A stretch of DNA of 64,000 nt from an uncultured Lachnospiraceae bacterium (GTDB lineage: Bacteria; Bacillota; Clostridia; Lachnospirales; Lachnospiraceae). The notes under the pieces were generated by a model, which saw nothing but the letters and a program-made list of their open reading frames with translations, made no database searches and was not told where the DNA came from. Below, in pieces: positions 53,309 through 62,043 of this stretch; the stretch's first letter is position 1, and each line of letters opens with the position of its first letter. The stretch is from the NCBI GenBank assembly GCA_947644545.1, contig CANRZW010000020.1, positions 1 through 64,000 of the forward strand, written 5' to 3'. The position numbers and the translations under genes were made by a program.

Positions 53309-54031
53309 ATGACAGAGATTTTAAAGCCACAGGTAGTTCCAAGACTGCTCCTTACGATCACGAAGGAGGAGGATCAGCGGAAACTGGAGGAACTTTTTGA
53401 TTCCATGAATGTGCCGGTCTGCTTTCAGTTCAGGGGCAAAGGAACGGCTCCTTCGGAGATGATGGATATTTTCGGAATGCGGGGAACTACCAGGCTTCTT
53501 TCGGGAGCGGTACTGCCCAAAAGCCAGGTAAAGACCGTATTTGAGATGTTGTATAAGCAGCTTCATTTCCGTCATAAGGGCGGCGGCATCGCGATCACGA
53601 TTCCGCTGAATGCCCTGCAGAACCATATTTTGCAGGTGTTGGATGAAGAAGAACGGGCGTGGAAAGAGATCGAGGCGGCGAAGAAGGAAATGCCGAAGGG
53701 AGAGGAAGAGCAGATGGGCGAGAAGACGGAATATACGGTAATCTGGGTTTCTGTAGACGGCGGTTACAGCGATGACGTGGTGGATGCCGCGCGTAATGCA
53801 GGCGCCAAGGGCGGTACCGTCATGAAGGGGCGTCGGCGTAATTCCAAGAGTGTCAGCAGGCATTTCGGCATTAAGGTACAGGAAGAGCAGGACTTCGTCA
53901 TGATCGTGGTGCCCAAGGAGCGCAAGACGGAGGTCATGACGGCGATCGCTTCCGTATGCGGCCTCGGAACGGATGCGCACGGGGTAGTGTTGGCGCTGCC
54001 GGTGGAAGATGTTATGGGATTGACTAATTGA
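53309..54031 (+). CDS. Tandem P-II-like regulatory protein
   Basis: This 240-residue protein has two P-II-like ferredoxin-fold domains (about 1-112 and 142-240) joined by a charged helix (DEEERAWKEIEAAKKEMPK). The second half contains AARNAGAKGGTVMKGRRRN, corresponding to the GARGGTVxxGR element of P-II-like proteins, and ends VVLALPVEDVMGL. The first half has a weaker match (VVPRLLLTITKEEDQRKL). No T-loop Tyr is seen. P-II-like proteins bind nucleotides to regulate membrane partners; here the DUF1538 protein 73 nt upstream is the obvious partner. The SD GAGGAGG is 14 nt before the ATG, an unusually wide gap. Confidence 0.78.
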   Translation: MTEILKPQVVPRLLLTITKEEDQRKLEELFDSMNVPVCFQFRGKGTAPSEMMDIFGMRGTTRLLSGAVLPKSQVKTVFEMLYKQLHFRHKGGGIAITIPLNALQNHILQVLDEEERAWKEIEAAKKEMPKGEEEQMGEKTEYTVIWVSVDGGYSDDVVDAARNAGAKGGTVMKGRRRNSKSVSRHFGIKVQEEQDFVMIVVPKERKTEVMTAIASVCGLGTDAHGVVLALPVEDVMGLTN

Positions 54032-54066
54032 GTGAGTTTTATTTATAGCGGGAATGCAGAGACGAT

Positions 54067-54107
54067 GGGACGGCCATATAGGGCCGTCCCTGTTTTCTTT
54101 TTTTACA
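54067..54107. terminator. Terminator between convergent genes
   Basis: A 9-bp stem GGGACGGCC/GGCCGTCCC (54067-54075 and 54082-54090) with a 6-nt loop is followed by TGTTTTCTTTTTTT on the + strand. Confidence 0.92.
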
Positions 54108-54156
54108 ATAAGAGCTTTCCTGAGATAAAAGGGCAGAGAAAGCCAGATTGTCTGTG

Positions 54157-54774
54157 TCACCGTATGTAATGGGTATAAACACGTTCTTCCTTTTCCGGCA
54201 GTCCGAACTGCTCCTTCCCAAGCGCGATGCTCTTCATCAGGAAGGTCATATTTCTTGCCAGCACCCGCATTGTCTGCAGACCTTCGTCATCCTGCATTGC
54301 CTCACCGGCACCCCGCCCATGTACGCTGTTCCAGTACTGGCTGGAAGCCACCGGCATACCGGTGATGGTGAAGTATTTGTTCAATTCGTCGAAGGTGGCG
54401 GAACAGCCGCCGCGTCTTGCCACTGTCACGCTTGCACCAACTTTCATCGTCTTGTCGAAAGCGGTGCTGTAGAAGAGACGGTCCAGACAGGCGATCAGGG
54501 TAGCGTTGGCGGATGCGTAGTAGACCGGGCTGGCGATCACCAGGCCGTCGGCTGCCTCGAATTTGGGTGCGAGCCGGTTCACTTCGTCGTCAAAGACGCA
54601 GCGGCCTCTCTCCGCGCAGGAGCCGCAGGCGATACAGCCGCGGATTGGCTTATTGCCGATCTGTACGATCTCCGATTCGATACCGTTTTGTACGAAAATC
54701 TGTTCCATTTCTTTCAGGGCAATGGAAGTGTTACCGTTAACACGGGGACTTCCGTTGATCATTAGTACTTTCAT
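54157..54774 (-). CDS. NAD(P)H-dependent flavodoxin-like reductase
   Basis: This 205-residue flavoprotein is of the NADPH-dependent FMN reductase / iron-sulphur flavoprotein group. It begins with MKVLMINGSPRVNGNTSIAL (FMN phosphate loop) and has the cysteine cluster CIACGSCAERGRC typical of this subgroup, and an ADGLVIASPVYYASAN motif over the flavin. Minus-strand, with SD GGAGG a few nt from the ATG. It faces the P-II-like gene across a strong terminator. Substrate is unknown; relatives reduce quinones, metals or nitro compounds. Confidence 0.88.
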   Translation of the reverse strand: MKVLMINGSPRVNGNTSIALKEMEQIFVQNGIESEIVQIGNKPIRGCIACGSCAERGRCVFDDEVNRLAPKFEAADGLVIASPVYYASANATLIACLDRLFYSTAFDKTMKVGASVTVARRGGCSATFDELNKYFTITGMPVASSQYWNSVHGRGAGEAMQDDEGLQTMRVLARNMTFLMKSIALGKEQFGLPEKEERVYTHYIR

Positions 54775-54986
54775 TCTATGGTTCCTCCTTTTGTCTTTCC
54801 GATAATTTGAATTGGTTAATGATTCGATGTATTACTATGGTAACACAGATTACACAAAAAAGACACCTGCAAGGCAATCGGAATAGAGTACATTTCCCGA
54901 TCGCTAAAGTCGTGTCATCTCATTGTTGCGTTTCCGGAATGAATGCTACTATTTAAGCACAAAATAAAAAACTGGGAGGGGTTACA

Positions 54987-56756
54987 ATGAAGAGAAACAG
55001 ATATTGGGCATTGTTGCTGACAGCAGTGTTGACAACCGGTATGCTGGCAGGCTGCGGCGGTGGAAATGAGAACAGTACGCCGGGGACGGCGGAAAATGAT
55101 GCTCCGGAGCAACAGCCGGAAGGCGCTTTGGACGAGGAAACGGCAGAGAGTGTGGAGGGTACAGGAAGTGAATCGGAAAGCTCCGAAACGGATACAGCCG
55201 CCAGTGCTGCAGGAGCGTATGGAGCCGGAGAATGGAGAACCTACGATGAGGAGATTACGCTGACCTTCGGAGATCCGTATGATATCAACAATGAAGGATT
55301 TACGGCGATGGCAAATATCGGCGAACCCTATGATGACAATCGCTGGATCCGCTATTATCGGGAGGAAGTGGGAGTCAATGCCGAGTATTCACTGCTTGCA
55401 CCGAATACGGAGGATTATAAGCAGATGCTGACACTGGCTATGACATCGGGAGACCTGCCGGATGTATTCTGGGTGCCGGATATGATAACCTATCAGCAGC
55501 TGGTCGATGCGGAAGCGGTGGCGGACCTGACGACATTATACCGGACAGAGGCCAATCCGACCTTGAAAGAACTGATTGAGGGAGAAGGCGATAATTTCCT
55601 GGACAACTATAAAGTTGACGGAAAACTGTATTGTGTACCGGGGAAAATGCCTTCTACCAACGGTTACAGTTATCTGTGGCTTCGGAAAGACTGGCTGGAC
55701 AAGTTAGGGCTTGCGGTTCCGAAGACAATGGACGAGGTGGCGGATGTGGCGAGGGCTTTTGCCACACAGGACCCGGACGGAAACGGCAAGGATGATACGA
55801 TCGGACTAAGTATTGATTCTTCCTATACCAAAATGGGATCCATGGGTATCTTCTGGGCGTTTGGAGGAAAGCTGGCCAATAATAATTTCTGGTGTACGCA
55901 GGAGGACGGAACGGTCGGATTCTCCATGGTACAGCCGGAAGTGAAGGATGCCCTGAAATGGCTGAATACATTGTACGAGGAGGGTATTCTGAACCAGGAG
56001 TTTTCTACGTTTAACTTCGTGGATTATCCGGAATTGCTGGCTTCCAACCGATGCGGCATGTTCTATGGATGTCATTGGTATGCGATCTATATCAATGCGA
56101 TCAAAGATGAGATTCCCGATGCGGAATGGATACCGATCCTTGCACCGGGAACAGACGGAAATCCCGCGCCCGTTTATGCGAATGTGGATACGAACGGTCT
56201 GTATTGTGTGAATGCGGCGTGTGAGAATCCCGAGGCTGCCTTTGCCGTTTTCAATGCATACGTGGAGAAGCTGTTCGGTGAGCAGAATGATTTCGAGAAT
56301 TTCTTTGCCTGTGAAGTGGATTCCAACGTATGGCAGCGAGGGCCTGTCAGTATGCTTGCGGCGGATACGGACTTAAAACCTCATCGGGAGATGAAAGAAG
56401 CGCTTAAGAACGATGCGATGGACGAGCTGACAGGTGTGGGAGCGAGTTACTGGAAATATATCCAGGAGGGATCTTTGACTTATCAGCTGGAGTTTGGGCC
56501 GGAGGGTTCCTGCTTTAATCTGGTAGACGATACGTATCCGGATATTTTCAACTGGAATGCGTATCAGGGTGTTCCGACGCAGACACAGGCAGCCAGGGCC
56601 GGCGGTATGCAGGAGATCATCGACACCGCATATATCAAGATGATCAACGGTGAGCTGGAGATCGAAGAAGGATTTGACAAGATGGTATCCGACTGGATGG
56701 CGGCAGGCGGCGAACAGGTGACGCAGGAGGTCAATGAGATGATCGCGGCCAGATAA
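54987..56756 (+). CDS. Extracellular solute-binding lipoprotein (ABC importer)
   Basis: This 589-residue lipoprotein has signal peptide and lipobox LAGC (MKRNRYWALLLTAVLTTGML AGC), a Ser/Glu/Thr-rich linker (about 25-75) and a family 1 solute-binding domain. That part includes EDYKQMLTLAMTSGDLPDVF and DPDGNGKDDTIGLSI; the latter is typical of LplA/YtcQ-like receptors of oligosaccharide importers. It is followed directly by two permease genes. ATPase subunits are not encoded here, as in many such operons, and a shared MsmK-like ATPase would be needed. Confidence 0.93.
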   Translation: MKRNRYWALLLTAVLTTGMLAGCGGGNENSTPGTAENDAPEQQPEGALDEETAESVEGTGSESESSETDTAASAAGAYGAGEWRTYDEEITLTFGDPYDINNEGFTAMANIGEPYDDNRWIRYYREEVGVNAEYSLLAPNTEDYKQMLTLAMTSGDLPDVFWVPDMITYQQLVDAEAVADLTTLYRTEANPTLKELIEGEGDNFLDNYKVDGKLYCVPGKMPSTNGYSYLWLRKDWLDKLGLAVPKTMDEVADVARAFATQDPDGNGKDDTIGLSIDSSYTKMGSMGIFWAFGGKLANNNFWCTQEDGTVGFSMVQPEVKDALKWLNTLYEEGILNQEFSTFNFVDYPELLASNRCGMFYGCHWYAIYINAIKDEIPDAEWIPILAPGTDGNPAPVYANVDTNGLYCVNAACENPEAAFAVFNAYVEKLFGEQNDFENFFACEVDSNVWQRGPVSMLAADTDLKPHREMKEALKNDAMDELTGVGASYWKYIQEGSLTYQLEFGPEGSCFNLVDDTYPDIFNWNAYQGVPTQTQAARAGGMQEIIDTAYIKMINGELEIEEGFDKMVSDWMAAGGEQVTQEVNEMIAAR

Positions 56757-56791
56757 GGAGGATGGGCGTCAGAAGCATGAGGAGAGTCAAT

Positions 56792-57715
56792 ATGGAAGTA
56801 TGGAATGGAAAAGAAGGAAAGAAGTCCGGTAAAAAGAACCTGCAGCTACACGTAATGATGCTGCCGACGATTCTGTTCCTGATCGTATTTTCTTATGTAC
56901 CGATGGTCGGAATTATCATTGCCTTTCAGAAATTTAATCCGGCAAAGGGGCTGTTTGGTAAGAACAAATGGATCGGACTGGAAAATTTCAGATATATTTT
57001 TTCACTGCCCAATACAAGGCAGGTGGTGGTCAACACGCTGATCCTGTCTGTGTCGAAGATCGTGATCGGTACCCTGCTTGCCATTACTGTGGCACTGTTG
57101 TTAAACGAGTGCAGGAATCGTATCTTGAAGAAAAGTGTGCAGACCATCATCTATTTTCCGTATTTTATTTCATGGATCATTTTGGCGGGGATGATCGGGG
57201 ATATGTTGTCCCCGTCATCCGGTATCCTCAACCAGCTGATCACGGCGCTTGGCGGTAAACCGATCTATTTTCTGGGAGATAACCGCTATTTCAGGACAAC
57301 ATTGATCGTATCGGATCTCTGGAAAACATTCGGCTATAACAGTGTCATCTACCTGGCAGCGATTACCGGCATCGACAGTTCTCTGTATGAGGCGGCAGCC
57401 ATAGATGGAGCCGGCAGATGGAAGCAGATCCTGTATGTGACGCTTCCGGGTATGAGCATGATCATCATTTTGATGAGTGTGTTGAATATGGGCAATATTC
57501 TGAATGCGGGTTTTGATCAGGTGTATAATCTGTATTCGCCCGGGGTATATGAGAGCGGCGATATCATCGATACGATGGTGTACCGGATGGGAATTGAGCA
57601 GGGACAGCTGGCACCTTCGGCCGCGGTTGGTTTGCTGAAATCGGTGGTATCATTGCTGTTGATTGCGGGGTCTTATTATATCGCGGATAAAAAGTTTGAT
57701 TACAAGATCTTTTAG
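56792..57715 (+). CDS. Carbohydrate ABC permease (LplB-like)
   Basis: This permease of about 307 residues has six hydrophobic segments and the EAA-type cytoplasmic loop (DSSLYEAAAIDGAGRWKQIL) near the C-terminus. The N-terminus MEVWNGKEGKKSGKKNLQLH is basic. A frame opens at 56762, just after the solute-binding stop, but GGAGAG lies 5 nt before ATG 56792, so this start is preferred; the ATG at 56777 is possible. It forms a heterodimer with the next protein. Confidence 0.9.
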   Translation: MEVWNGKEGKKSGKKNLQLHVMMLPTILFLIVFSYVPMVGIIIAFQKFNPAKGLFGKNKWIGLENFRYIFSLPNTRQVVVNTLILSVSKIVIGTLLAITVALLLNECRNRILKKSVQTIIYFPYFISWIILAGMIGDMLSPSSGILNQLITALGGKPIYFLGDNRYFRTTLIVSDLWKTFGYNSVIYLAAITGIDSSLYEAAAIDGAGRWKQILYVTLPGMSMIIILMSVLNMGNILNAGFDQVYNLYSPGVYESGDIIDTMVYRMGIEQGQLAPSAAVGLLKSVVSLLLIAGSYYIADKKFDYKIF

Positions 57716-57724
57716 GAGGAACCT

Positions 57725-58627
57725 ATGAAGAAAGCGGAAGAACAGGAACTGCGGTTTGTGCAGTCTGCTTCTCAGAAGACGGGACAGGCGGTGATCAGCA
57801 TTTTGTTGGTTTTGACAGGGATGCTTTGTTTTGTTCCCTTCTGGTACATTGTCTGCCAGAGTTTCAGCTCCAATGAGGCGATATCGGCAGGGAAGGTGGG
57901 TCTGCTGCCGGTGGAGTTCCAGCTGGATTCCTATCTGTATGTGCTTAAGCGAGCTCCATTCTGGAAGGCGGCATGGATCACGGTTCTTCGCGTGGCGGTG
58001 GGTCTGCCGCTTGGCATGTTTCTGATGGTCACGGCGGCTTATCCGTTGTCTAAAGGGAAGCGGTTTCCGGGGAGAGATTTCTATGTGTGGTTTATTTTTT
58101 TCACAATGCTTTTTCATGGTGGTCTGATTCCCACTTATCTGGTGGTCAGGGAACTGGGAATGCTGAATACCGTCTGGGGAATGATCCTGCCGTGCGCCGT
58201 CAATGTTTTTAACATGCTGCTTGTTCTCAGCTTTTTCCGGCAGCTTCCGGTGGAGCTGGAGGAGTCGGCTTCGCTTGACGGGGCGGGACATTGGAGAATC
58301 CTGTGGAGTATCTTCCTGCCGGTCTCCAAACCGGTTCTGGCTACGGTGGCATTGTTTACGCTGGTGCAGCACTGGAACAGCTGGTTTGACGGCATGATTT
58401 ATATGAAAGCCGACCGATATCCGCTCCAGACATACTTAAGAAGCATTATCATAAGCTTTAATTTTTCAAATCTGACGCCTTTAGAGCAGATGCAGCTATC
58501 CAATTTTAATGAGAATGCATTGAAAAGTGCGCAGATGGTGATCGGCACGATACCGATTCTGCTTGTCTATCCGTTCCTGCAGAGATATTTTGTGTCGGGA
58601 ATAACGCTGGGGAGTGTCAAGGGATAA
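57725..58627 (+). CDS. Carbohydrate ABC permease (YtcP-like)
   Basis: This 300-residue second permease has six hydrophobic segments and the EAA loop EESASLDGAGHWRILWSIFL. The ending YFVSGITLGSVKG is characteristic of the YtcP family. It begins 9 nt after the previous stop with an AGGAGG SD, so co-translation is likely. Confidence 0.92.
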   Translation: MKKAEEQELRFVQSASQKTGQAVISILLVLTGMLCFVPFWYIVCQSFSSNEAISAGKVGLLPVEFQLDSYLYVLKRAPFWKAAWITVLRVAVGLPLGMFLMVTAAYPLSKGKRFPGRDFYVWFIFFTMLFHGGLIPTYLVVRELGMLNTVWGMILPCAVNVFNMLLVLSFFRQLPVELEESASLDGAGHWRILWSIFLPVSKPVLATVALFTLVQHWNSWFDGMIYMKADRYPLQTYLRSIIISFNFSNLTPLEQMQLSNFNENALKSAQMVIGTIPILLVYPFLQRYFVSGITLGSVKG

Positions 58628-58706
58628 AGGCAGAAGCTGTAAATCGTTGATGAAGTGAAGGGAAAGGGAATGGGCAGCAGAATGGACAGAAGGAGAGACA
58701 AAATAT

Positions 58707-59603
58707 ATGTTTAGTGTTCCGGAACAGAAGAGGGTACGCGTGATCATAGATGCGGATGCAAAAAACGAGGCGGACGATCAATATGCGATCGTACATGCGC
58801 TGTTGACGCCGAAGTTTGATGTAAAGGGGCTGATCGGGGCCCATTATGGCAGCAGGCAGTATGCCGATTCTATGAACAGAAGTTATGAAGAATGCAGGAA
58901 ACTGGTTTCCATGATGAAAAAAACACAGGAGGTGCCTGTGTATAGAGGTGCTTCGGAGGCGGTAAAGGACGAGGGATGTTTTGAGTATTCCGAGGGGGCA
59001 AAAGCCATCGTAGAGGAATGCATGGCTGAGGATGAAAGGCCCTTGTTTGTCGCTTTTACCGGACCGATCACGGATCTTGCCTGTGCGTGGCTGGCACATC
59101 CGGAGATTGCCGGAAGGATGACGGCGATCTGGATCGGAGGGGGCGCGTATCCCGACGGCGGGCAGGAGTTCAACCTTTCCAATGACGTGAAGGCGGCAAA
59201 TATCGTCTTTCAATCCGATATTGATTTGTGGCAGGTTCCGATCGATGTCTATAGTAAAATGATGGTCAGCCTGACAGAACTTGAAATGAAGGTGGCTGGC
59301 TGTGGAGAGGTGGGAGATTATCTGTTTCGTCAGCTGGTGGAGTTCAACGATTCCCTGGCGGAGCAGCTTTACTGGCCCAACGGGGAAAGCTGGTGTCTTG
59401 GAGATTCTCCGGTGGTAGGGCTGATGATGGACCAGATGCATTTCCGGGCAGGGGAACAGGAGGCGCCGGCGGTAGATCAGGATCTGAGATATCACTTTTC
59501 CGGAGGGGGCAGGAAAATCAGAGTGTATCACGATATCAATGACCGCTTTATTCTGGAAGATTTCTACGCCAAGATTAAGAAGTACGCACGGAAACATACA
59601 TAG
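58707..59603 (+). CDS. Nucleoside hydrolase-like enzyme
   Basis: This 298-residue protein is of the inosine-uridine preferring nucleoside hydrolase family. The N-terminal calcium-binding motif VIIDADAKNEADDQYAIVHA (DxD...DD) is intact, as is the ADDERPLFVAFTGPITDLAC region and AIWIGGGAYPDGGQEFNLSN. Members hydrolyse N-glycosidic bonds of nucleosides. In this operon, next to a carbohydrate-type importer, it could act on an imported nucleoside or glycosyl compound. The exact base specificity is not readable. Confidence 0.88.
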   Translation: MFSVPEQKRVRVIIDADAKNEADDQYAIVHALLTPKFDVKGLIGAHYGSRQYADSMNRSYEECRKLVSMMKKTQEVPVYRGASEAVKDEGCFEYSEGAKAIVEECMAEDERPLFVAFTGPITDLACAWLAHPEIAGRMTAIWIGGGAYPDGGQEFNLSNDVKAANIVFQSDIDLWQVPIDVYSKMMVSLTELEMKVAGCGEVGDYLFRQLVEFNDSLAEQLYWPNGESWCLGDSPVVGLMMDQMHFRAGEQEAPAVDQDLRYHFSGGGRKIRVYHDINDRFILEDFYAKIKKYARKHT

Positions 59604-59629
59604 GAATCAAACAGAGTATGGAGTGCATT

Positions 59630-60697
59630 ATGGAGAACGCTGAGGGAATCAAAGGCTTTGAACAATGGGAGAGATATGTCCGTGAGAATGAAGCGCGTCT
59701 GGCGGGTCAGGAACAGAGACATAATACGGTATATGTGAACGATGTCAATGTACTGCAGTATCCGTATCAGCGGATACCGAACGCGGGAATCTGGCTCCAG
59801 GACAGCCGCAAGCATATTCTAATCTATGCGTCCGGAGAAACGGGAGAGGTTGTCTTTCACAGGGATTTCCAGAAGGATACGGAGACAGGGCCCGTGCATA
59901 TGCACAGTAACATAGAGATCGGTTTTGTGGTCAGAGGATGTGCGAGACAGTCTTTCAACGGTAAGGAATACCGATTCAGGGCAGGAGATTTCTGGATTAC
60001 GAATCCGAACTGCTATCACTGTGACATTTATCATCTGGAGGAATTGTTTACGGTTTATTTTTCAATCTCGTTGGAGACTTTTGATTCCGCGATTCTGGGA
60101 TTTGTGGAAAATTCGGAGATTCAGCAGTTCTTGAGGACCTCGCTGATGCGGCAGAAGATGATCCGGCAGTTTCTGCATTTTACAAGAAAAAGCAATGGTG
60201 GGATTGAGGCACAGCGGATCTTGAATCAGATCCTTCAGGAGATCATTGAGAAGAAGACGGGCTATGAAGATGTGGTGAAAGGCCTGACAAAGCGTTTGGT
60301 GGAGGAATTGTCCGTCAGCTATGACTTCCTGGTGGAAATGGAAGAGAAGAGGCGGCTGCGGGATCTTCTGTATCAGGAAGTGGAGCAGTATCTGCAGAAG
60401 CATTACCATGATGCCAACATTGATAATCTTGTGCAGGAATTCCACTATAATGAGGATTATTACAACCGGCTGATCCGGGAATACAGCGGGCAGACTTACA
60501 GTGAGAGATTAAAGACGATACGGCTGCATAAGGCGGAGGAGCTGCTGCGGGATTCGGAGCGAAGCATCGAGGAGATTATCGCGCGGGTCGGTTATCAGAG
60601 CAGAAGCTATTTCTATGATATGTTCCGCAAGGAGTATGGGATCACGCCGGCTCAATATCGTAAAAGAATGCAGGCAGAGAAAGAGGGCGCCGAATAA
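59630..60697 (+). CDS. AraC-family transcription regulator
   Basis: This regulator of about 355 residues has an N-terminal cupin-type sensing domain (HMHSNIEIGFVVRGCARQSF, about 85-140) and a C-terminal pair of helix-turn-helix motifs (about 255-350: NIDNLVQEFHYNEDYYNRLI, YQSRSYFYDMFRKEYGITPA). It lies downstream in the same direction as the importer operon and probably activates it in response to its substrate. Two ATGs are possible. ATG 59630 has GGAG at 59620-59623, 6 nt upstream; ATG 59618 is 14 nt after the previous stop. Confidence 0.9.
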   Translation: MENAEGIKGFEQWERYVRENEARLAGQEQRHNTVYVNDVNVLQYPYQRIPNAGIWLQDSRKHILIYASGETGEVVFHRDFQKDTETGPVHMHSNIEIGFVVRGCARQSFNGKEYRFRAGDFWITNPNCYHCDIYHLEELFTVYFSISLETFDSAILGFVENSEIQQFLRTSLMRQKMIRQFLHFTRKSNGGIEAQRILNQILQEIIEKKTGYEDVVKGLTKRLVEELSVSYDFLVEMEEKRRLRDLLYQEVEQYLQKHYHDANIDNLVQEFHYNEDYYNRLIREYSGQTYSERLKTIRLHKAEELLRDSERSIEEIIARVGYQSRSYFYDMFRKEYGITPAQYRKRMQAEKEGAE

Positions 60698-60761
60698 AGG
60701 CAGTATCCCATAAGGAAACATTGAAAAACTTATGACTTATGTCAGGTAAACGGAAAAATAG

Positions 60762-60808
60762 AAAATGCTATGCAAAAGTTCCACAGATTGCATAGCATTT
60801 TTTATTTT
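60762..60808 (+). terminator. Terminator after the AraC-family gene
   Basis: A 13-bp stem AAAATGCTATGCA/TGCATAGCATTTT (60762-60774 and 60789-60801) leads into TTTTTATTTT. Confidence 0.9.
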
Positions 60809-60909
60809 GCAAAGATATTAGGTTTCAATTTTTCAGTGTTCCAACGGAACGCGCAGCCATCGCAGCAGGTGATGATCTCAGGGGTTTGGGGATATGTCAC
60901 CAACAAGTG

Positions 60910-60947
60910 TTTACGCAGGTTTTCCGGTTACGGAAAACCTGCGTAAA
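60910..60947. repeat. Perfect 17-bp inverted repeat upstream of lysR gene
   Basis: TTTACGCAGGTTTTCCG (60910-60926) and its exact complement (60931-60947) are separated by GTTA. A second inverted repeat, GCCTTCT/AGAAGGC, begins a few bases later (60951-60969). No T-run follows. They lie about 70-130 nt before the LysR start. The rest of the 340-nt gap holds the terminator and no gene. Confidence 0.85.
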
Positions 60948-61039
60948 TGAGCCTTCTGTACAAGAAGGCATTGCTTGCCAGTATGTATGTGTATATAATA
61001 TACGGAAGGAGAGCCGCTAGATTAAGGAGATGATTATAA

Positions 61040-61948
61040 ATGTATAACCCACAACTAGACACATTTATCCGTGTAGCAGATGCTGGGAGTTTTAATAAGG
61101 CAGCAGAACAATCCTATATTACTCCAACAGCAGTCATTAAGCAGATCAATCTTTTAGAGGATTCCCTGGGTATAAAATTATTTGAACGGACGCATAGGGG
61201 ACTGACTTTAACGAAAGCCGGAAAATCATTATATCAGGACACAAAATATATTATCCAGTATTGCCGCGACTCCATTACAAGGGCAAAAAACGCCATGCAG
61301 GATAATGTGAGTGTTATTCGGATTGGCAGCTCACCTATGACACCGGCCCAGCTCTTAATGCAGCTATGGCCGAAGATACAGGAACATTGCCCGGATTTGA
61401 AATTCCAGATTATTCCTTTTGAGAATACACCGGAAAATGCCAGAGAAATTCTGGCTAACCTCGGTAAAAATATAGACGTGGTTGCCGGGATTTTTGATGA
61501 AACCATGTTGGATTTGCGGCATTGTGCCGGGCTCCCATTATCTCGTGAGCCGTTCTGCTGTGCGGTTTCTATCCATCATCGGCTTGCGGTAAAGGATAAG
61601 CTCAAAATAAAAGACCTTTATGGAGAGAACCTGATGTTAATGCGCCGGGATTGGAGTAACTACGTTGACAGACTTCGGGATGATCTCTGGCAGAACCATA
61701 GTCAGATACATATTATAGATTTTGATTTTTACAGCATGGAGGCTTTCAATCGGTGCGAGAACAGCAATGACGTTTTGCTTGCTATTCCGGGATGGGCTAA
61801 CGTACATCCGCTTTTAAAGGTGATTCCGGTTGAATGGGAACACAGTATCCCGTTTGGACTGCTACATTCTCCAAAGCCATCGGAAACAGTAAAGAAATTA
61901 TTAGAAGCGGCACAAATGTCTGTGAGTAAAAAAGAAAAAGAGTTATAA
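61040..61948 (+). CDS. LysR-family transcription regulator
   Basis: This 302-residue regulator has the N-terminal LysR winged helix (about 1-60: LDTFIRVADAGSFNKAAEQS, ITPTAVIKQINLLEDSLGIK) and a substrate-binding domain (about 90-295). The SD AAGGAGATGAT is ideal. A terminator at 61973-62006 separates it from the hydrolase downstream, but both are in the same direction and the regulator may control the hydrolase-ADH unit. Confidence 0.92.
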   Translation: MYNPQLDTFIRVADAGSFNKAAEQSYITPTAVIKQINLLEDSLGIKLFERTHRGLTLTKAGKSLYQDTKYIIQYCRDSITRAKNAMQDNVSVIRIGSSPMTPAQLLMQLWPKIQEHCPDLKFQIIPFENTPENAREILANLGKNIDVVAGIFDETMLDLRHCAGLPLSREPFCCAVSIHHRLAVKDKLKIKDLYGENLMLMRRDWSNYVDRLRDDLWQNHSQIHIIDFDFYSMEAFNRCENSNDVLLAIPGWANVHPLLKVIPVEWEHSIPFGLLHSPKPSETVKKLLEAAQMSVSKKEKEL

Positions 61949-61972
61949 CTATTGGGTATAAACTGATGAACA

Positions 61973-62006
61973 AAGCGAGACTTCTCCCCGGGTCTTGCTT
62001 TTTTTA
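61973..62006 (+). terminator. Terminator after lysR-family gene
   Basis: A 9-bp stem AAGCGAGAC/GTCTTGCTT (one G-U pair) with a 10-nt loop is followed by a T-run. Confidence 0.8.
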
Positions 62007-62043
62007 TAATGTGATTAGCAAGAGAAAAACGGAGGTGATGGAA

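Noticed and set aside
54157-54765. Plus-strand open frame across the flavoprotein gene
   Set aside because: The minus-strand protein is clearly a flavodoxin-like reductase; the + frame (54148-54765) has no family features.
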